This document shows positions 34,758 through 44,380 of a stretch of 64,000 nt of DNA, in pieces. Source of the DNA: Nocardia ninae NBRC 108245. Lineage in GTDB: Bacteria > Actinomycetota > Actinomycetes > Mycobacteriales > Mycobacteriaceae. The notes beneath the pieces were generated by a model, which was not told the DNA's origin, did no database searches, and saw only the letters and a list, made by a program, of their open reading frames with translations. The stretch covers positions 32,410 to 96,409 of the forward strand of contig NZ_BJXA01000030.1 of the NCBI RefSeq assembly GCF_007990755.1, given 5' to 3'. Numbering within the stretch: position 1 is the first letter of the stretch; the number at the start of each line of letters is the position of its first letter. The position numbers were made by a program, and so were the translations under genes.

Positions 34758-37700
34758 ATGAGCGCGTATTCCAGACACCCATTGACCGCCTACCAGCGCG
34801 ACATCTGGGTGGCCGAATCCTACGCGCCCGCCGCAGATCCGCAGTTCAACATCGCTATTTGGCGCCGATTGCAAGGCGATGTCGATACCGAGGTATTGCT
34901 GGCCGCATTTAAACGGACACTATTCCGTAATGACGCCTTCGCGCTTCGTTTCGGTGAGCGCGACGGGCAGCCGTTCCAGTGGGTCGAGGTGGAGCAACCG
35001 CAGGTGGAGATAGTCGATTTCGCCCTGGCGCCGGACCCGGCTGCGGCGTGTGCGGACTGGCGAGACCGCGATTGTCAGGAGGCGTTCTCGCTGCGGCACA
35101 GCCGGATGTATCGGGCCGCCCTGCTGAGGGAGAGCCCGACGGTCGTCTATGTCTATCTGAAGGCACACCATCTCGTCACCGACGGCGCCACACACGAATT
35201 GGTGCTCAGCCAGATCTCGGCCGATTACGAGCAGATAATGCGGAACGGTAAGCCGCTCGATATCACCGTGCCGTCCTATCTTGCCGCCGTCGAGTCCGGC
35301 GCACGCTACCGGGCAAGCGCCGACCACGACGCAGACCTCGAGTTCTTCCGAGCCGCACTGGCCGATGTCTCCCCCGCCTTGTTCACCAGGAAAACCGGCG
35401 CTCGGTCGGTCCGCATGAAGCGCAACGGGCTCTACACCTTCACCGTCGCCCCGGAGTTGGTGGCTGGGATGCGACGGGTCGGCGGCTCGCAGTTCGCGTT
35501 CCTCTCGGCGGCCGTCGCGACGTATCTTGCCCGGGTACACGGCGTCGCCGACATCGTGCTCGGCGTTCCTTTCTTCAATCGGCACACCGAGGACGACTGG
35601 GCCACCGCCGGTTTGTTCGTGAACGACCTGCCGTTCCGACTGGCCGTTCATGATGCGGTGTCGATGCGGGAACTCGCGGTAGCGGCCCGAGCGACTACGC
35701 GCGCCATGCGGGACCACGATCGCCCCGGAATCGGCGACATCGTTCGTGCGCTACGGCGCAGTGGCACTGCAGTGCGGCAGCTGTACGACGTCACGGTCAC
35801 CTATCAGCCCTACCATCATGTCGCTCCGCTTGCGGAGATCAGCATGACGGATTGGGGCGCCGCGCCGTTGCACAATCAGGAGGCGCTGTCGGTGCGGGCC
35901 GTGGCGGTGGACGATTCGGGCGCGCTCACCATCCTGCTGGATTACGCGCTCGATGTGTTCGATGCGGACTTTCCCATCGAGGCCTGCGCGCGGCACCTGC
36001 GGAACCTCATCTGCAATGGCGTCGAGCATCCCGATGAGCCGGTCTCCGGTCTGTCGATGCTCACTGCCGCCGAGCACGCCGATCTGGCGTATGAAAGGCA
36101 AGGGTTTTCCGTCGAGCGGTCCGGCACACCCACACTGTCCGGCTTATTCGAGCGGCAGGCCGCCCGCACGCCGGACCGGGTAGCGATTGTGGGCGGAAAT
36201 ACCGGTGCGCCGGTCACTTTCGGCGAACTCGCGGCCCGTACCGACAAGGTCGCGCGCGCGTTGCGTGCGAGTGGTGTTCTGCCCGACGACCGGGTGGCGG
36301 TACTACTCCGACGAAGCACGGAGATGATCGCGGGCCTGCTCGGCGTCCTGAAATCCGGTGCGGCGTACGTGCCGATCGATCCGGGATACCCGGTCGATCG
36401 AATCCGCTTCCTGCTCGCCGACAGTGGAGCCGCGGTGGCGCTGGTCGATCGCGATTTCCGGATGCCGCAGCTCGATGGCGAGGTGCGGGGAATGTTCATC
36501 GATGAGGTGCTGGCGGGTCCCGCTGGAGAACTGGAATTAGTGGGCACCGACCGTAATCTGGCCTATGTGATCTATACCTCGGGCTCGACCGGCAAACCCA
36601 AGGGAGTGATGGTCGAGCACCGTTCAGTGGTCAACCGGCTCGCCTGGATGCAGCGGCGCTACCCGATCGGCGCCGACGATGTTGTGTTGCAGAAGACTCC
36701 GATCTCGTTCGATGTCTCGGTGTGGGAGTTGTTCTGGTGGGCGATCGAAGGAGCGAGCGTGGCACTGCTACCGCCGGGCGGCGAGAAGGATCCGCTGGTG
36801 CTGCTGCAGGCAATCGCCGAGAATCGGGTCACCGTTCTACATTTCGTGCCGTCGATGTTCGGGCCGTTCCTCGACCTGCTCGAATCCTCGCCGCACCGAA
36901 GGACACAGGCAAGCTCGCTTCGGGGGGTGTTCTGCAGCGGCGAGGCGCTGCCGCCTGCCCGAGTCGCTCAGTTCAACCGAGTCTTCGCTGACCGACGGGA
37001 CGGTGCGCCCAGGTTGGTGAACTTGTACGGACCGACCGAGGCCACTGTCGATGTCTCCTATTACGACTGCCCGGACCACCCGGTCGATCGGGTTCCGATC
37101 GGGCGGCCTATCGACAACATTCGCCTGTACGTGCTCGACCCGCATCGCCAGTTGCAACCGATCGGTGTCCCCGGCGAGCTGTATATCGGTGGGGTCGGTG
37201 TCGCGCGCGGCTATTTGAACCGCCCAGAGCTGACCGAGGAACGGTTCATCGAGGATCCCTTTGTGCAGGGTGCCTCGCTGTTCCGGACCGGGGACGGCGC
37301 GCGGTGGCTGGCCGACGGCAACCTGGAATTCCTCGGACGACTCGACACACAGGTGAAGATCCGAGGCAACCGGGTGGAGCTCGGCGAGGTCGAGAACGCG
37401 CTCACCGACATTCCCGGAGTGCGCGATGCCGTCGTGGTGAGCAACGAATCACCCACTCGTGGCACATATCTCGTCGGCTACTACGTCGCCGAGGCCGGGC
37501 AGACGCCCGAGCAGAGCCGCGAGGCTCTGGCGCAAACCCTGCCGGAGTACATGATCCCCTCACAGCTCATCCGGATCGAGCGGATCCCACTGAGCCCGAA
37601 CGGTAAAGCCGATCGTCGGGCCCTGCCTGCCGTCGAAAGATCCGACGAGGCCGGCGCCGCGCCGCGCAACGCGACGGAGGCGACCTTGGCCGACATTTGG

Positions 37701-40700
37701 GCGGAGGTGCTGGAGAAGGACCGGGTCGGCATCCATGACGACTACTACCTCTCCGGCGGCGATTCCATCCTGATGCTGCGGATTCGTTCGGCGGCAGAGC
37801 AGCAGGGAATTCACTTCTCGCTCAACGATCTCACCCAGCACCCGACCGTCGCAGAGCTCGCGACCCGGGCGACCATCGGTCCTTCGGCGGGCACCGGCTT
37901 GCGGCCGTTCGAGCTGGTGTCCGCGGTGGACCGTGCGGGGCTGGAAGATGCGGTCGACGCCTACCCCGTCAGCCGCATGCAGCTCGGTCTGCTCTACTAC
38001 AGCCGCGTTCAGCAGACCTCGGCGATGTACCACGATGTCTTCCAGTACAGCTTGGTCATGCCATGGGACGACGAGCGATTCCGGCACGCCTTCGACCTGC
38101 TGGTGGCCCGGCATCCGGTGCTGCGCACCAGTTTCGATCTCGGCGGGTTTTCCGAACCGCTGCAAATCGTGCATCGGATGGTACGGGGCGGTCTCGAGAT
38201 CGTCGATCTGCGTTCGCGCGGCGACGAGGATGCCCGGACCGCGATCGATGAGCACATCGAACAGCGGCGCGTGTACCCCTACCGGTTCGACCGGGCGCCG
38301 CTCTACCTGTTCCAGATATTCGTCCGCCGGTCCACCGTGGAGCTCGTGCTCAGTTTCCACCACGCGATCCTCGACGGAGGCAGCGTCGCCAACCTCGTCA
38401 GCGAGTTGTTGCAGGACTATGCGCACGGACTCGGGACAGCTGTCGAGCCCGTCGCCGACCGCGTATTGCCCTCGGCGGCGGAATATGTGCGTGCGGAGCG
38501 ACGCGCCCTGGAAAATGCTGAGACACAAGAGTTCTGGCGCAACCTGCTGGACGGAGCGCGCTTGGTCCAGCCGCCCGCCTTCCGCCCGCATGGCCTCCCC
38601 GGACCGGACGTTGTCATCACCCGTCAGATCGAGCTGGCCGACGAACTGACCGACGCTGTAAGAGCATTCGCGCGGACTGGAAGAACGACTCTGAAATCCT
38701 TACTGTTCGCGGCTCATTGCGCGACCTTGGGCCTGGCTGCGGGGACGACCGACGTCACGACCGGCCTCATCACGCACGGCAGGCCGGAGCTGGCCGAAGC
38801 CGAACGCATTGCCGGACTGTTCCTCAACACCATTCCGCTACGGGTAGACACCGCGGCAACCAGCTGGCTGGAATTGGTACGCGACGCGTTCCGCGCCGAG
38901 CAGCACACCCATCCGCATCAGCGCTATCCACTCAGTGCCATCCAGCAGGATCTCGCGGGCACCGTGCTGGACACGGCATTCAATTACGTCTATTTCCGCC
39001 AGCTGGCCGCGGCTCTCGAACTGCCGGGCATCGACATGATCGATTACCGTACTTGGGAAGAAACCAACCTCACCCTGTTGGTCAACGCTTACGCCGATCC
39101 ACTCGACGGACCGATCCGGCTGCGAATAGATTGCCGGAGCCGCGTTTTCACCCCAGAGCAGGCTGACCTCTACACCCAGCAGTTGCTCGCGGTGCTGCGC
39201 CGCATCGTGACGCACCCCGACGAAGCACCGGATTTCGCCTTCCTCGCCGAGGACCTCCTGGTGCGGTCGGCCACGGTCGACGCGACGGTCGACGTCGCTG
39301 CCGCCATCGACGCCTGGATCGCGGCGGCCCCGCGCGCTCCCGCTATCACCTGCGGTGACCGACAGTGGAACTATCGGGAATTGGGCGATGCCGCAGACCT
39401 GGTGGCACAGCGGCTGTTGGCGGCAGGATCCCAACCCGGCGACCGGATCGGGATCGCGATGGAGCGCACACCCGAAGCTATCGCCGCGATCGTGGGAGTA
39501 CTGAAATCGGGCGGCGCCACGGTTTCCCTCGACACCAGCTATCCACCGCAACGGATCGCGGCCATGGTGGACCGAGCCCGCCCCTTCCTGGTGATCGCCG
39601 ACGCCGCGGCGACGCACCTGCTGCCTGAGCAGACCGTCGTACTCCGCGCCGAGGAAATCTTCACCGGCACAGCCGAATCCGGCGTACGACCGCTGCCCGA
39701 GATCGACCAGGACAGCATCGCCTACGTGCTGTTCACCTCCGGCTCCACCGGCGCGCCCAAGGCAGTCGCGATGCCGCATCGCTCGCTCGCCAACCTGGTG
39801 GCCTGGCAGAACCGCAGGCCCAGCGGTGCCGTCGGCGGCATCACCGCCCAGTACGCACCGCTGAGCTTCGACGTGTCCTTCCAAGAGATCTTCTCGACCC
39901 TGTGCGGCGGCGGCACCCTGTCGTTGATCTCCGACGAAGATCGACGCGATATTCCTGCGCTGCTGCGTGTGTTGGACAGCGAAGGCGTGCAACGGATCTT
40001 CTTGCCCTACGTCGCCCTCCAGCAACTGGCCGAGACGGCGGCCGCGCTCGACAGCTGGCCACGCAGTTTGCGGATTCTGGCCTCATCCGGAGAAAAGCTG
40101 TTGGTAACCGACGCGATTCGGCGACTCTGCGCCCGGTTACCGGGGGTGATCCTGGAAAACCAGTACGGCCCCACCGAAACACACGTTGCCGCAAGCTTTT
40201 CCATGACAGGGGACCCGGCAACGTTCCCGGCGCTGCCGCCGATCGGGACCGCGATCGACAATGCCGCAGTGCATGTTCTCGATGCACGGCTGCGTCCGAT
40301 GCCGCTCGGTGCGCAAGGCGAAATCTATCTCGGCGGTAGCTGCCTGGCCGAGGGATACCTGGATCAGCCCGAACTGACTCGCGAACGATTCGTGCCGCAT
40401 CCGTCCTTGCCCGACGGGGCCCGGCTCTACCGCACCGGCGACCTCGGCTTCGTCTTACCCAGTGGCGACGTGGTGTGCACCGGCCGGGTCGACGCGCAGG
40501 TCAAGGTCCGGGGCTTCCGGGTCGAACCGGCCGAAATCGAGCTGGCCATCACACGTTTCGCCGACGAGGGCCACCCTGGCATCACCGAGGCGGCCGTCAC
40601 CGTGCGCCGCCGCGCGGGAAACGATTCCTTCCTAGTCGCTTTCCTGGTCGGCGAGCCGGACCGCGCGGACATGGATCAGCTCGGCAAGCACCTGCGCGCT

Positions 40701-41927
40701 CTCTTACCTGAGTACATGGTGCCCACGCATTTCGAGTGGCTGCCTGTCCTGCCGTTGACCCCGAGCGGGAAGCGTGATGACGCCGCGCTCGACCGGCTCA
40801 CGCTCACCACGCCTGTCTCGTCGTCCGCTCCGCCGCGGGACGACTACGAACGCGCGCTGGTAGAGATCGCCGCGGACCTGCTGCAGCAACCGGCAATCGG
40901 CCCCCAGGACAACATCTTCGACCTGGGCGCCACCTCGCTGACCGCGATGCGATTCGTCGTTCAGGTCGAGCAGCGCTTCGGGCTCACTATCCCGCTGTCG
41001 GAGTTCTTGGTCGCGCCGACGGTCGCCGCGCTCGCCGAACGGCTGCGTCTGGGCGCGGCGGACGCGGTGTTCGATCCGCTGGTGCCGATCCGTGCCCGCC
41101 GACCGATGTTCTTCGTACATCCGTTGGGCGGCAACGTGTTGTGCTACGTGCCCCTCGCCAAACGACTCGACCGCGACGTTCCGTTCTTCGGTCTGCAAGC
41201 CGCCGGTGCCATCGCGGGCACCGAACCGCTGTCGACCGTTCCCGAACTCGCTGCCTATTACCTCGAATCCGTTCGGCGCGTGCAACCGCACGGCCCCTAC
41301 ACGCTCGGCGGCTGGTCGTTCGGGGGCCTGGTTGCCTTCGAAATGGCCAGGCAACTACGGCAAGCCGGCGAACAGATCGCGGACCTCGTCATCCTTGACA
41401 CCGTCGTGCTCGATCCGGCCCGGCAAGCCGACCTGGACATCGAGGACCCCGACGACACTGCCAAGGACATCCTCGTGCGATATTTCTTCTGGGAACTGCT
41501 GCTGCTGCAACGGGGCAGCGACTCCAAACCGGAGACGCTCGGCGAATTCAGCACCCAGGACGACACATTCGAGTACATGGCCGAACTCGCGGTGCGCGAA
41601 GGGGTGCTCCCCGCGGGCAGCACCAAGGCTGTGATCCGCAGGCTCTTCGGTATCTACGCGGCGAACACGCGCGCCATTCTCACCTACCGGCCCGAGGCCA
41701 TCGACGTGGACGTGACGCTGCTGCGCGCCACCGAACCGCTGCCCGAAGTGCTCGAGTTGTTGCACCGCACCGGGGGCAGCATGAACGACGACCCCGCCAA
41801 CGGCTGGGGAGACCTGACCACCGGACGGCTGACGGTGCTCGCTGTTCCCGGCAACCACCTCTCGATCGTCGAGGAACCGCACGTCGCCCAAGTAGCAACC
41901 CTGATCAACGACCTGATCGGAGGATGA
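34758..41927 (+). CDS. Two-module NRPS C-A(Ser)-T-C-A(Pro-like)-T-TE
   Basis: A 2389-residue synthetase; the ATG at 34758 has GGAGAGG at good spacing. C1 (10-450) has HHLVTDG (His138, Asp142) and, being first, is a starter-type C that would load an acyl chain. A1 (about 460-960) reads, at the ten specificity positions, D-V-W-H-F-S-L-V-D-K, the classic serine code. T1 is GGDS (Ser1003). C2 (about 1070-1500) has HHAILDGG (His1201/1202). A2 (about 1530-2010) reads roughly D-V-Q-F-A-S-Q-V-A-K, nearest to proline codes but not exact. T2 is GATS (Ser2060). TE has GWSFGG (Ser2187). Layout and codes match legonmycin, pyrrolizixenamide and brabantamide synthetases. The product would be an acyl-Ser(dehydro)-Pro-type dipeptide. 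Confidence 0.95.
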   Translation: MSAYSRHPLTAYQRDIWVAESYAPAADPQFNIAIWRRLQGDVDTEVLLAAFKRTLFRNDAFALRFGERDGQPFQWVEVEQPQVEIVDFALAPDPAAACADWRDRDCQEAFSLRHSRMYRAALLRESPTVVYVYLKAHHLVTDGATHELVLSQISADYEQIMRNGKPLDITVPSYLAAVESGARYRASADHDADLEFFRAALADVSPALFTRKTGARSVRMKRNGLYTFTVAPELVAGMRRVGGSQFAFLSAAVATYLARVHGVADIVLGVPFFNRHTEDDWATAGLFVNDLPFRLAVHDAVSMRELAVAARATTRAMRDHDRPGIGDIVRALRRSGTAVRQLYDVTVTYQPYHHVAPLAEISMTDWGAAPLHNQEALSVRAVAVDDSGALTILLDYALDVFDADFPIEACARHLRNLICNGVEHPDEPVSGLSMLTAAEHADLAYERQGFSVERSGTPTLSGLFERQAARTPDRVAIVGGNTGAPVTFGELAARTDKVARALRASGVLPDDRVAVLLRRSTEMIAGLLGVLKSGAAYVPIDPGYPVDRIRFLLADSGAAVALVDRDFRMPQLDGEVRGMFIDEVLAGPAGELELVGTDRNLAYVIYTSGSTGKPKGVMVEHRSVVNRLAWMQRRYPIGADDVVLQKTPISFDVSVWELFWWAIEGASVALLPPGGEKDPLVLLQAIAENRVTVLHFVPSMFGPFLDLLESSPHRRTQASSLRGVFCSGEALPPARVAQFNRVFADRRDGAPRLVNLYGPTEATVDVSYYDCPDHPVDRVPIGRPIDNIRLYVLDPHRQLQPIGVPGELYIGGVGVARGYLNRPELTEERFIEDPFVQGASLFRTGDGARWLADGNLEFLGRLDTQVKIRGNRVELGEVENALTDIPGVRDAVVVSNESPTRGTYLVGYYVAEAGQTPEQSREALAQTLPEYMIPSQLIRIERIPLSPNGKADRRALPAVERSDEAGAAPRNATEATLADIWAEVLEKDRVGIHDDYYLSGGDSILMLRIRSAAEQQGIHFSLNDLTQHPTVAELATRATIGPSAGTGLRPFELVSAVDRAGLEDAVDAYPVSRMQLGLLYYSRVQQTSAMYHDVFQYSLVMPWDDERFRHAFDLLVARHPVLRTSFDLGGFSEPLQIVHRMVRGGLEIVDLRSRGDEDARTAIDEHIEQRRVYPYRFDRAPLYLFQIFVRRSTVELVLSFHHAILDGGSVANLVSELLQDYAHGLGTAVEPVADRVLPSAAEYVRAERRALENAETQEFWRNLLDGARLVQPPAFRPHGLPGPDVVITRQIELADELTDAVRAFARTGRTTLKSLLFAAHCATLGLAAGTTDVTTGLITHGRPELAEAERIAGLFLNTIPLRVDTAATSWLELVRDAFRAEQHTHPHQRYPLSAIQQDLAGTVLDTAFNYVYFRQLAAALELPGIDMIDYRTWEETNLTLLVNAYADPLDGPIRLRIDCRSRVFTPEQADLYTQQLLAVLRRIVTHPDEAPDFAFLAEDLLVRSATVDATVDVAAAIDAWIAAAPRAPAITCGDRQWNYRELGDAADLVAQRLLAAGSQPGDRIGIAMERTPEAIAAIVGVLKSGGATVSLDTSYPPQRIAAMVDRARPFLVIADAAATHLLPEQTVVLRAEEIFTGTAESGVRPLPEIDQDSIAYVLFTSGSTGAPKAVAMPHRSLANLVAWQNRRPSGAVGGITAQYAPLSFDVSFQEIFSTLCGGGTLSLISDEDRRDIPALLRVLDSEGVQRIFLPYVALQQLAETAAALDSWPRSLRILASSGEKLLVTDAIRRLCARLPGVILENQYGPTETHVAASFSMTGDPATFPALPPIGTAIDNAAVHVLDARLRPMPLGAQGEIYLGGSCLAEGYLDQPELTRERFVPHPSLPDGARLYRTGDLGFVLPSGDVVCTGRVDAQVKVRGFRVEPAEIELAITRFADEGHPGITEAAVTVRRRAGNDSFLVAFLVGEPDRADMDQLGKHLRALLPEYMVPTHFEWLPVLPLTPSGKRDDAALDRLTLTTPVSSSAPPRDDYERALVEIAADLLQQPAIGPQDNIFDLGATSLTAMRFVVQVEQRFGLTIPLSEFLVAPTVAALAERLRLGAADAVFDPLVPIRARRPMFFVHPLGGNVLCYVPLAKRLDRDVPFFGLQAAGAIAGTEPLSTVPELAAYYLESVRRVQPHGPYTLGGWSFGGLVAFEMARQLRQAGEQIADLVILDTVVLDPARQADLDIEDPDDTAKDILVRYFFWELLLLQRGSDSKPETLGEFSTQDDTFEYMAELAVREGVLPAGSTKAVIRRLFGIYAANTRAILTYRPEAIDVDVTLLRATEPLPEVLELLHRTGGSMNDDPANGWGDLTTGRLTVLAVPGNHLSIVEEPHVAQVATLINDLIGG

Positions 41928-41928
41928 C

Positions 41929-43107
41929 ATGGTTCGGGACAAGCGCACGAAAGTCATTGTGGTAGGGGCGGGTATCGGTGGACTCACCGCCGCCATCGCG
42001 CTGCACAAGCTCGGCGTCGACGTCGAGGTCTACGATCGGGTTCCCGAGCTGAAGGCCGCCGGGTTCGGGTTGTCCGTCGCGGGCAACGCCAACACCGCGC
42101 TGCACAGCATCGGCCTCGACCTTCGCCTCGAAGAACGCGGCCAGGTCGTCAAGTCCTACCAGATCCGGAGCTCGACCGGCCGCTTGCTGCGGACCCTGCC
42201 CTACCCCGAGGCAATGGCCGGGGTGCCCAAAGCCAGTGTGCTGATCAGTCGCACCGATCTCCAACAGGCGATGTTGGAGCACGCGGGTGACATTCCGATC
42301 CACCTCGGTGCCGCCGCGATCGGGTATCAGACCGACCCGGACTCCGGCCGGGTGCGGGTGGAGTTCGCCGAGCATCAGACCGCTGACGGCGACGCACTGA
42401 TCGGCGCGGACGGCATCCACTCGGCGATCCGCAGGCAGCTGGTCGGGCCGGGCGACGAAGAACGCTATGGCGGGTACATCTCCTGGCTGTCGATTGTTCC
42501 TTTCGAACATTCGAGGTTCGGTACCGGCTCGGTCACGCACTACTGGGCCAAGGGACAACGCTTCGGACTGATCGACATCGGTCACGGAAGCGCCTACTGG
42601 TGGGCCACCAAGGAAATGCCCGAAACCGAGGCCAGGAAATGGAAGGTCGACAAGGATGAGATCGTCCGCGCTTACGCGGCATGGCCCGATGAGGTACGAG
42701 CTGCCATCGAGGTCACACCCGAGGACACGATTCTCGGCGTTCCGGAAAGTGACCGGGCGTTTCTGGAACGGCGCGGCGAGGGCCCGGTCACCTTGCTCGG
42801 CGACGCCGCACACCCGATGCTGGCCAGCCTCGGCCAGGGTGCCGGCATGGCCATCGAAGACGGCGTCGTGCTGGCGCGCCACCTTGCCAGTGCACCCGAC
42901 GCCCCGACCGGGCTGCGCCGATACGAGTACGAACGGCGGGACCGCACCCGCACGATGCTCAACACCGCGCACCGCGTCGCAGCCTTCGAACAAGGCGCGA
43001 GCACACTGCGAAGGATCTTGCGCGACACAGCGATCCGAGTGGCGCCCAAGCGGCAGCTGATCCGCGAACTACAGGAAGCCCTCACCTTCCCCGGCGCGAC
43101 CCTATGA
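41929..43107 (+). CDS. FAD-dependent monooxygenase, candidate Baeyer-Villiger-type partner of the NRPS
   Basis: A 392-residue class A flavoprotein monooxygenase: GxGxxG at VIVVGAGIGGLTAAIALHK, the DG motif in ALIGADGIHSAIR, and the GD motif in VTLLGDAAHPMLASLGQGAG. It starts one base after the NRPS stop, and the GGAGGATGACATG junction supplies the ribosome site, so the two are translated together. In legonmycin (LgnC), pyrrolizixenamide (PxaB) and brabantamide (BraC) systems, a flavoprotein encoded beside the NRPS oxidatively rearranges the released bicyclic dipeptide, giving pyrrolizidines in the first two. That role is proposed here from context. Confidence 0.9.
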   Translation: MVRDKRTKVIVVGAGIGGLTAAIALHKLGVDVEVYDRVPELKAAGFGLSVAGNANTALHSIGLDLRLEERGQVVKSYQIRSSTGRLLRTLPYPEAMAGVPKASVLISRTDLQQAMLEHAGDIPIHLGAAAIGYQTDPDSGRVRVEFAEHQTADGDALIGADGIHSAIRRQLVGPGDEERYGGYISWLSIVPFEHSRFGTGSVTHYWAKGQRFGLIDIGHGSAYWWATKEMPETEARKWKVDKDEIVRAYAAWPDEVRAAIEVTPEDTILGVPESDRAFLERRGEGPVTLLGDAAHPMLASLGQGAGMAIEDGVVLARHLASAPDAPTGLRRYEYERRDRTRTMLNTAHRVAAFEQGASTLRRILRDTAIRVAPKRQLIRELQEALTFPGATL

Positions 43108-43411
43108 GCGAGCACGCGACCAGATAACGCAGTGAACGACCCGTTCACTCCCCAATATTCCCGGCCGGAACTCGCTCACCGGCGCGTAGATTCACACCCG
43201 GAAAAGAACCTCACCGCCCACCGATCACAGCGAGTGTCGGTGCCACCGAGTATTTCGCCCTCGCCCCCAGCGTCGCACCACCCCCTAAGGGTCTCATGGG
43301 TGACCACGCACGGTGTTCGGGATTCGGTTGTCAGAGGCTTGCCAAGGCTCTTGGGGGTAACACTTCCGATACTCACCGCTGAATTTGTGAGATGAGAAAG
43401 CTGTATAGCGG
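43108..43411. other. Convergent intergenic region
   Basis: About 300 bp between the converging monooxygenase and AveC-like genes. I see no gene and no strong hairpin with a U-tract, although a bidirectional terminator would be expected here. Confidence 0.4.
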
Positions 43412-44380
43412 TTATCGTCCCGGCCATATCCAGCCAGGGGTGTCCGCGGGTACCGGACCGGTGCCCAGTAGGGGCACGCAGGCGACTAGGACGACGTAGA
43501 CGAACATGATCACGTTGGCATATCCGATTCCTGCGGCCACGCGCACTGCCGCTTGGGTATGCGAGGTGAGGTGCTCGGTGCCACGAAAGATGTGGGGGAC
43601 GCTGCCTCGCTGCTGCGCGCGGTAGGCCATGAACGTGGTGGGGGTGCAGAGCAGAAGTCCACCGATCAGAACGTTGGGCAGGGGAATCTGGTACCAGTGG
43701 CCGCCGAACAAGGACAGCGAATGGTTCGCGAGGGGATAGGCGTAGGCGCCGCAGACCGAGACGAAGAGTAGTTCGACGACTAGATCGACGAGGAAGCCGC
43801 TGACGACGAGTACGGCCAGAATTCGAGCGCTCCCCCAGTGCGGCCATTGTCGTCGCACCACGCTCAGACACAGCGATTGCAGCCAGACCCAAGAGACGAC
43901 GAGGGGGAACATAAACATCTGCGCCGCGAGCAACGTCTCTATGTGTGATCCGGGCAGGTTCGGATGCCAGCCTGGAATGTGGTGACCCCAGCTGACGACA
44001 TTGAGCGCGTAACGGTTGGAGATCGGGGATGGGTAGTGGTAAGCCATGATCGGGCTGAGCCACCACGTGCAGAAGTTTCCCCAGAAGGCGATGGCATACA
44101 GCGTGACGGTGCGAGTTTGCCGGTACTGCCACCAGAGCACAGCTGCGACTGCTACGAGTCCGATGGCCATCGCCGCCTGCTCAATCCAGACGGGGGCGAT
44201 TCGCGTTGTGGAGATGACGTAGTCGTGGACGGCCGCGTGCATGCCGTCCTCAGCGAGCCAACGGCCCAGCAGCACGCACTGAGCGATGAGGGCGGCGGCG
44301 CCGAGTGCCGCCCACACCGCTGCCGGTGTTGTGCACTGCCGTATGCGGGAGTCGGATGTCAGCCCGATCGTCGTGTTCAC
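43412..44380 (-). CDS. AveC-like (spirocyclase family) membrane protein 1
   Basis: A 322-residue polytopic membrane protein with about seven spans (for example AVWAALGAAALIAQCVLLGRWL, AMAIGLVAVAAVLWWQY, MFMFPLVVSWVWLQSLCLSVV, ARILAVLVVSGFLVDLVVELLF, YANVIMFVYVVLVACV). Between spans it carries AFWGNFCTWWLSPIMAYHYPS, WGHHIPGWHPNLPGS and LFGGHWYQIPLPNV. The same blocks occur in the gene at 53803. This fits my memory of the AveC-like family; AveC shapes the spiroketal in avermectin. The GTG start at 44380 overlaps the stop of the flavoprotein gene (GTGA). The open frame extends 483 bp upstream inside that gene and is not coding. Confidence 0.75.
   Translation of the reverse strand: MNTTIGLTSDSRIRQCTTPAAVWAALGAAALIAQCVLLGRWLAEDGMHAAVHDYVISTTRIAPVWIEQAAMAIGLVAVAAVLWWQYRQTRTVTLYAIAFWGNFCTWWLSPIMAYHYPSPISNRYALNVVSWGHHIPGWHPNLPGSHIETLLAAQMFMFPLVVSWVWLQSLCLSVVRRQWPHWGSARILAVLVVSGFLVDLVVELLFVSVCGAYAYPLANHSLSLFGGHWYQIPLPNVLIGGLLLCTPTTFMAYRAQQRGSVPHIFRGTEHLTSHTQAAVRVAAGIGYANVIMFVYVVLVACVPLLGTGPVPADTPGWIWPGR

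Noticed and set aside
37560-40025. Long minus-strand open frames opposite the NRPS
   Set aside because: Shadows of the C and A domains in a GC-rich gene; no ribosome sites or domains.
34758-41927. Siderophore NRPS (nocobactin or mycobactin type)
   Set aside because: No heterocyclisation domain, no salicylate or lysine-hydroxylation genes, no MbtH; the A codes are Ser and Pro-like.
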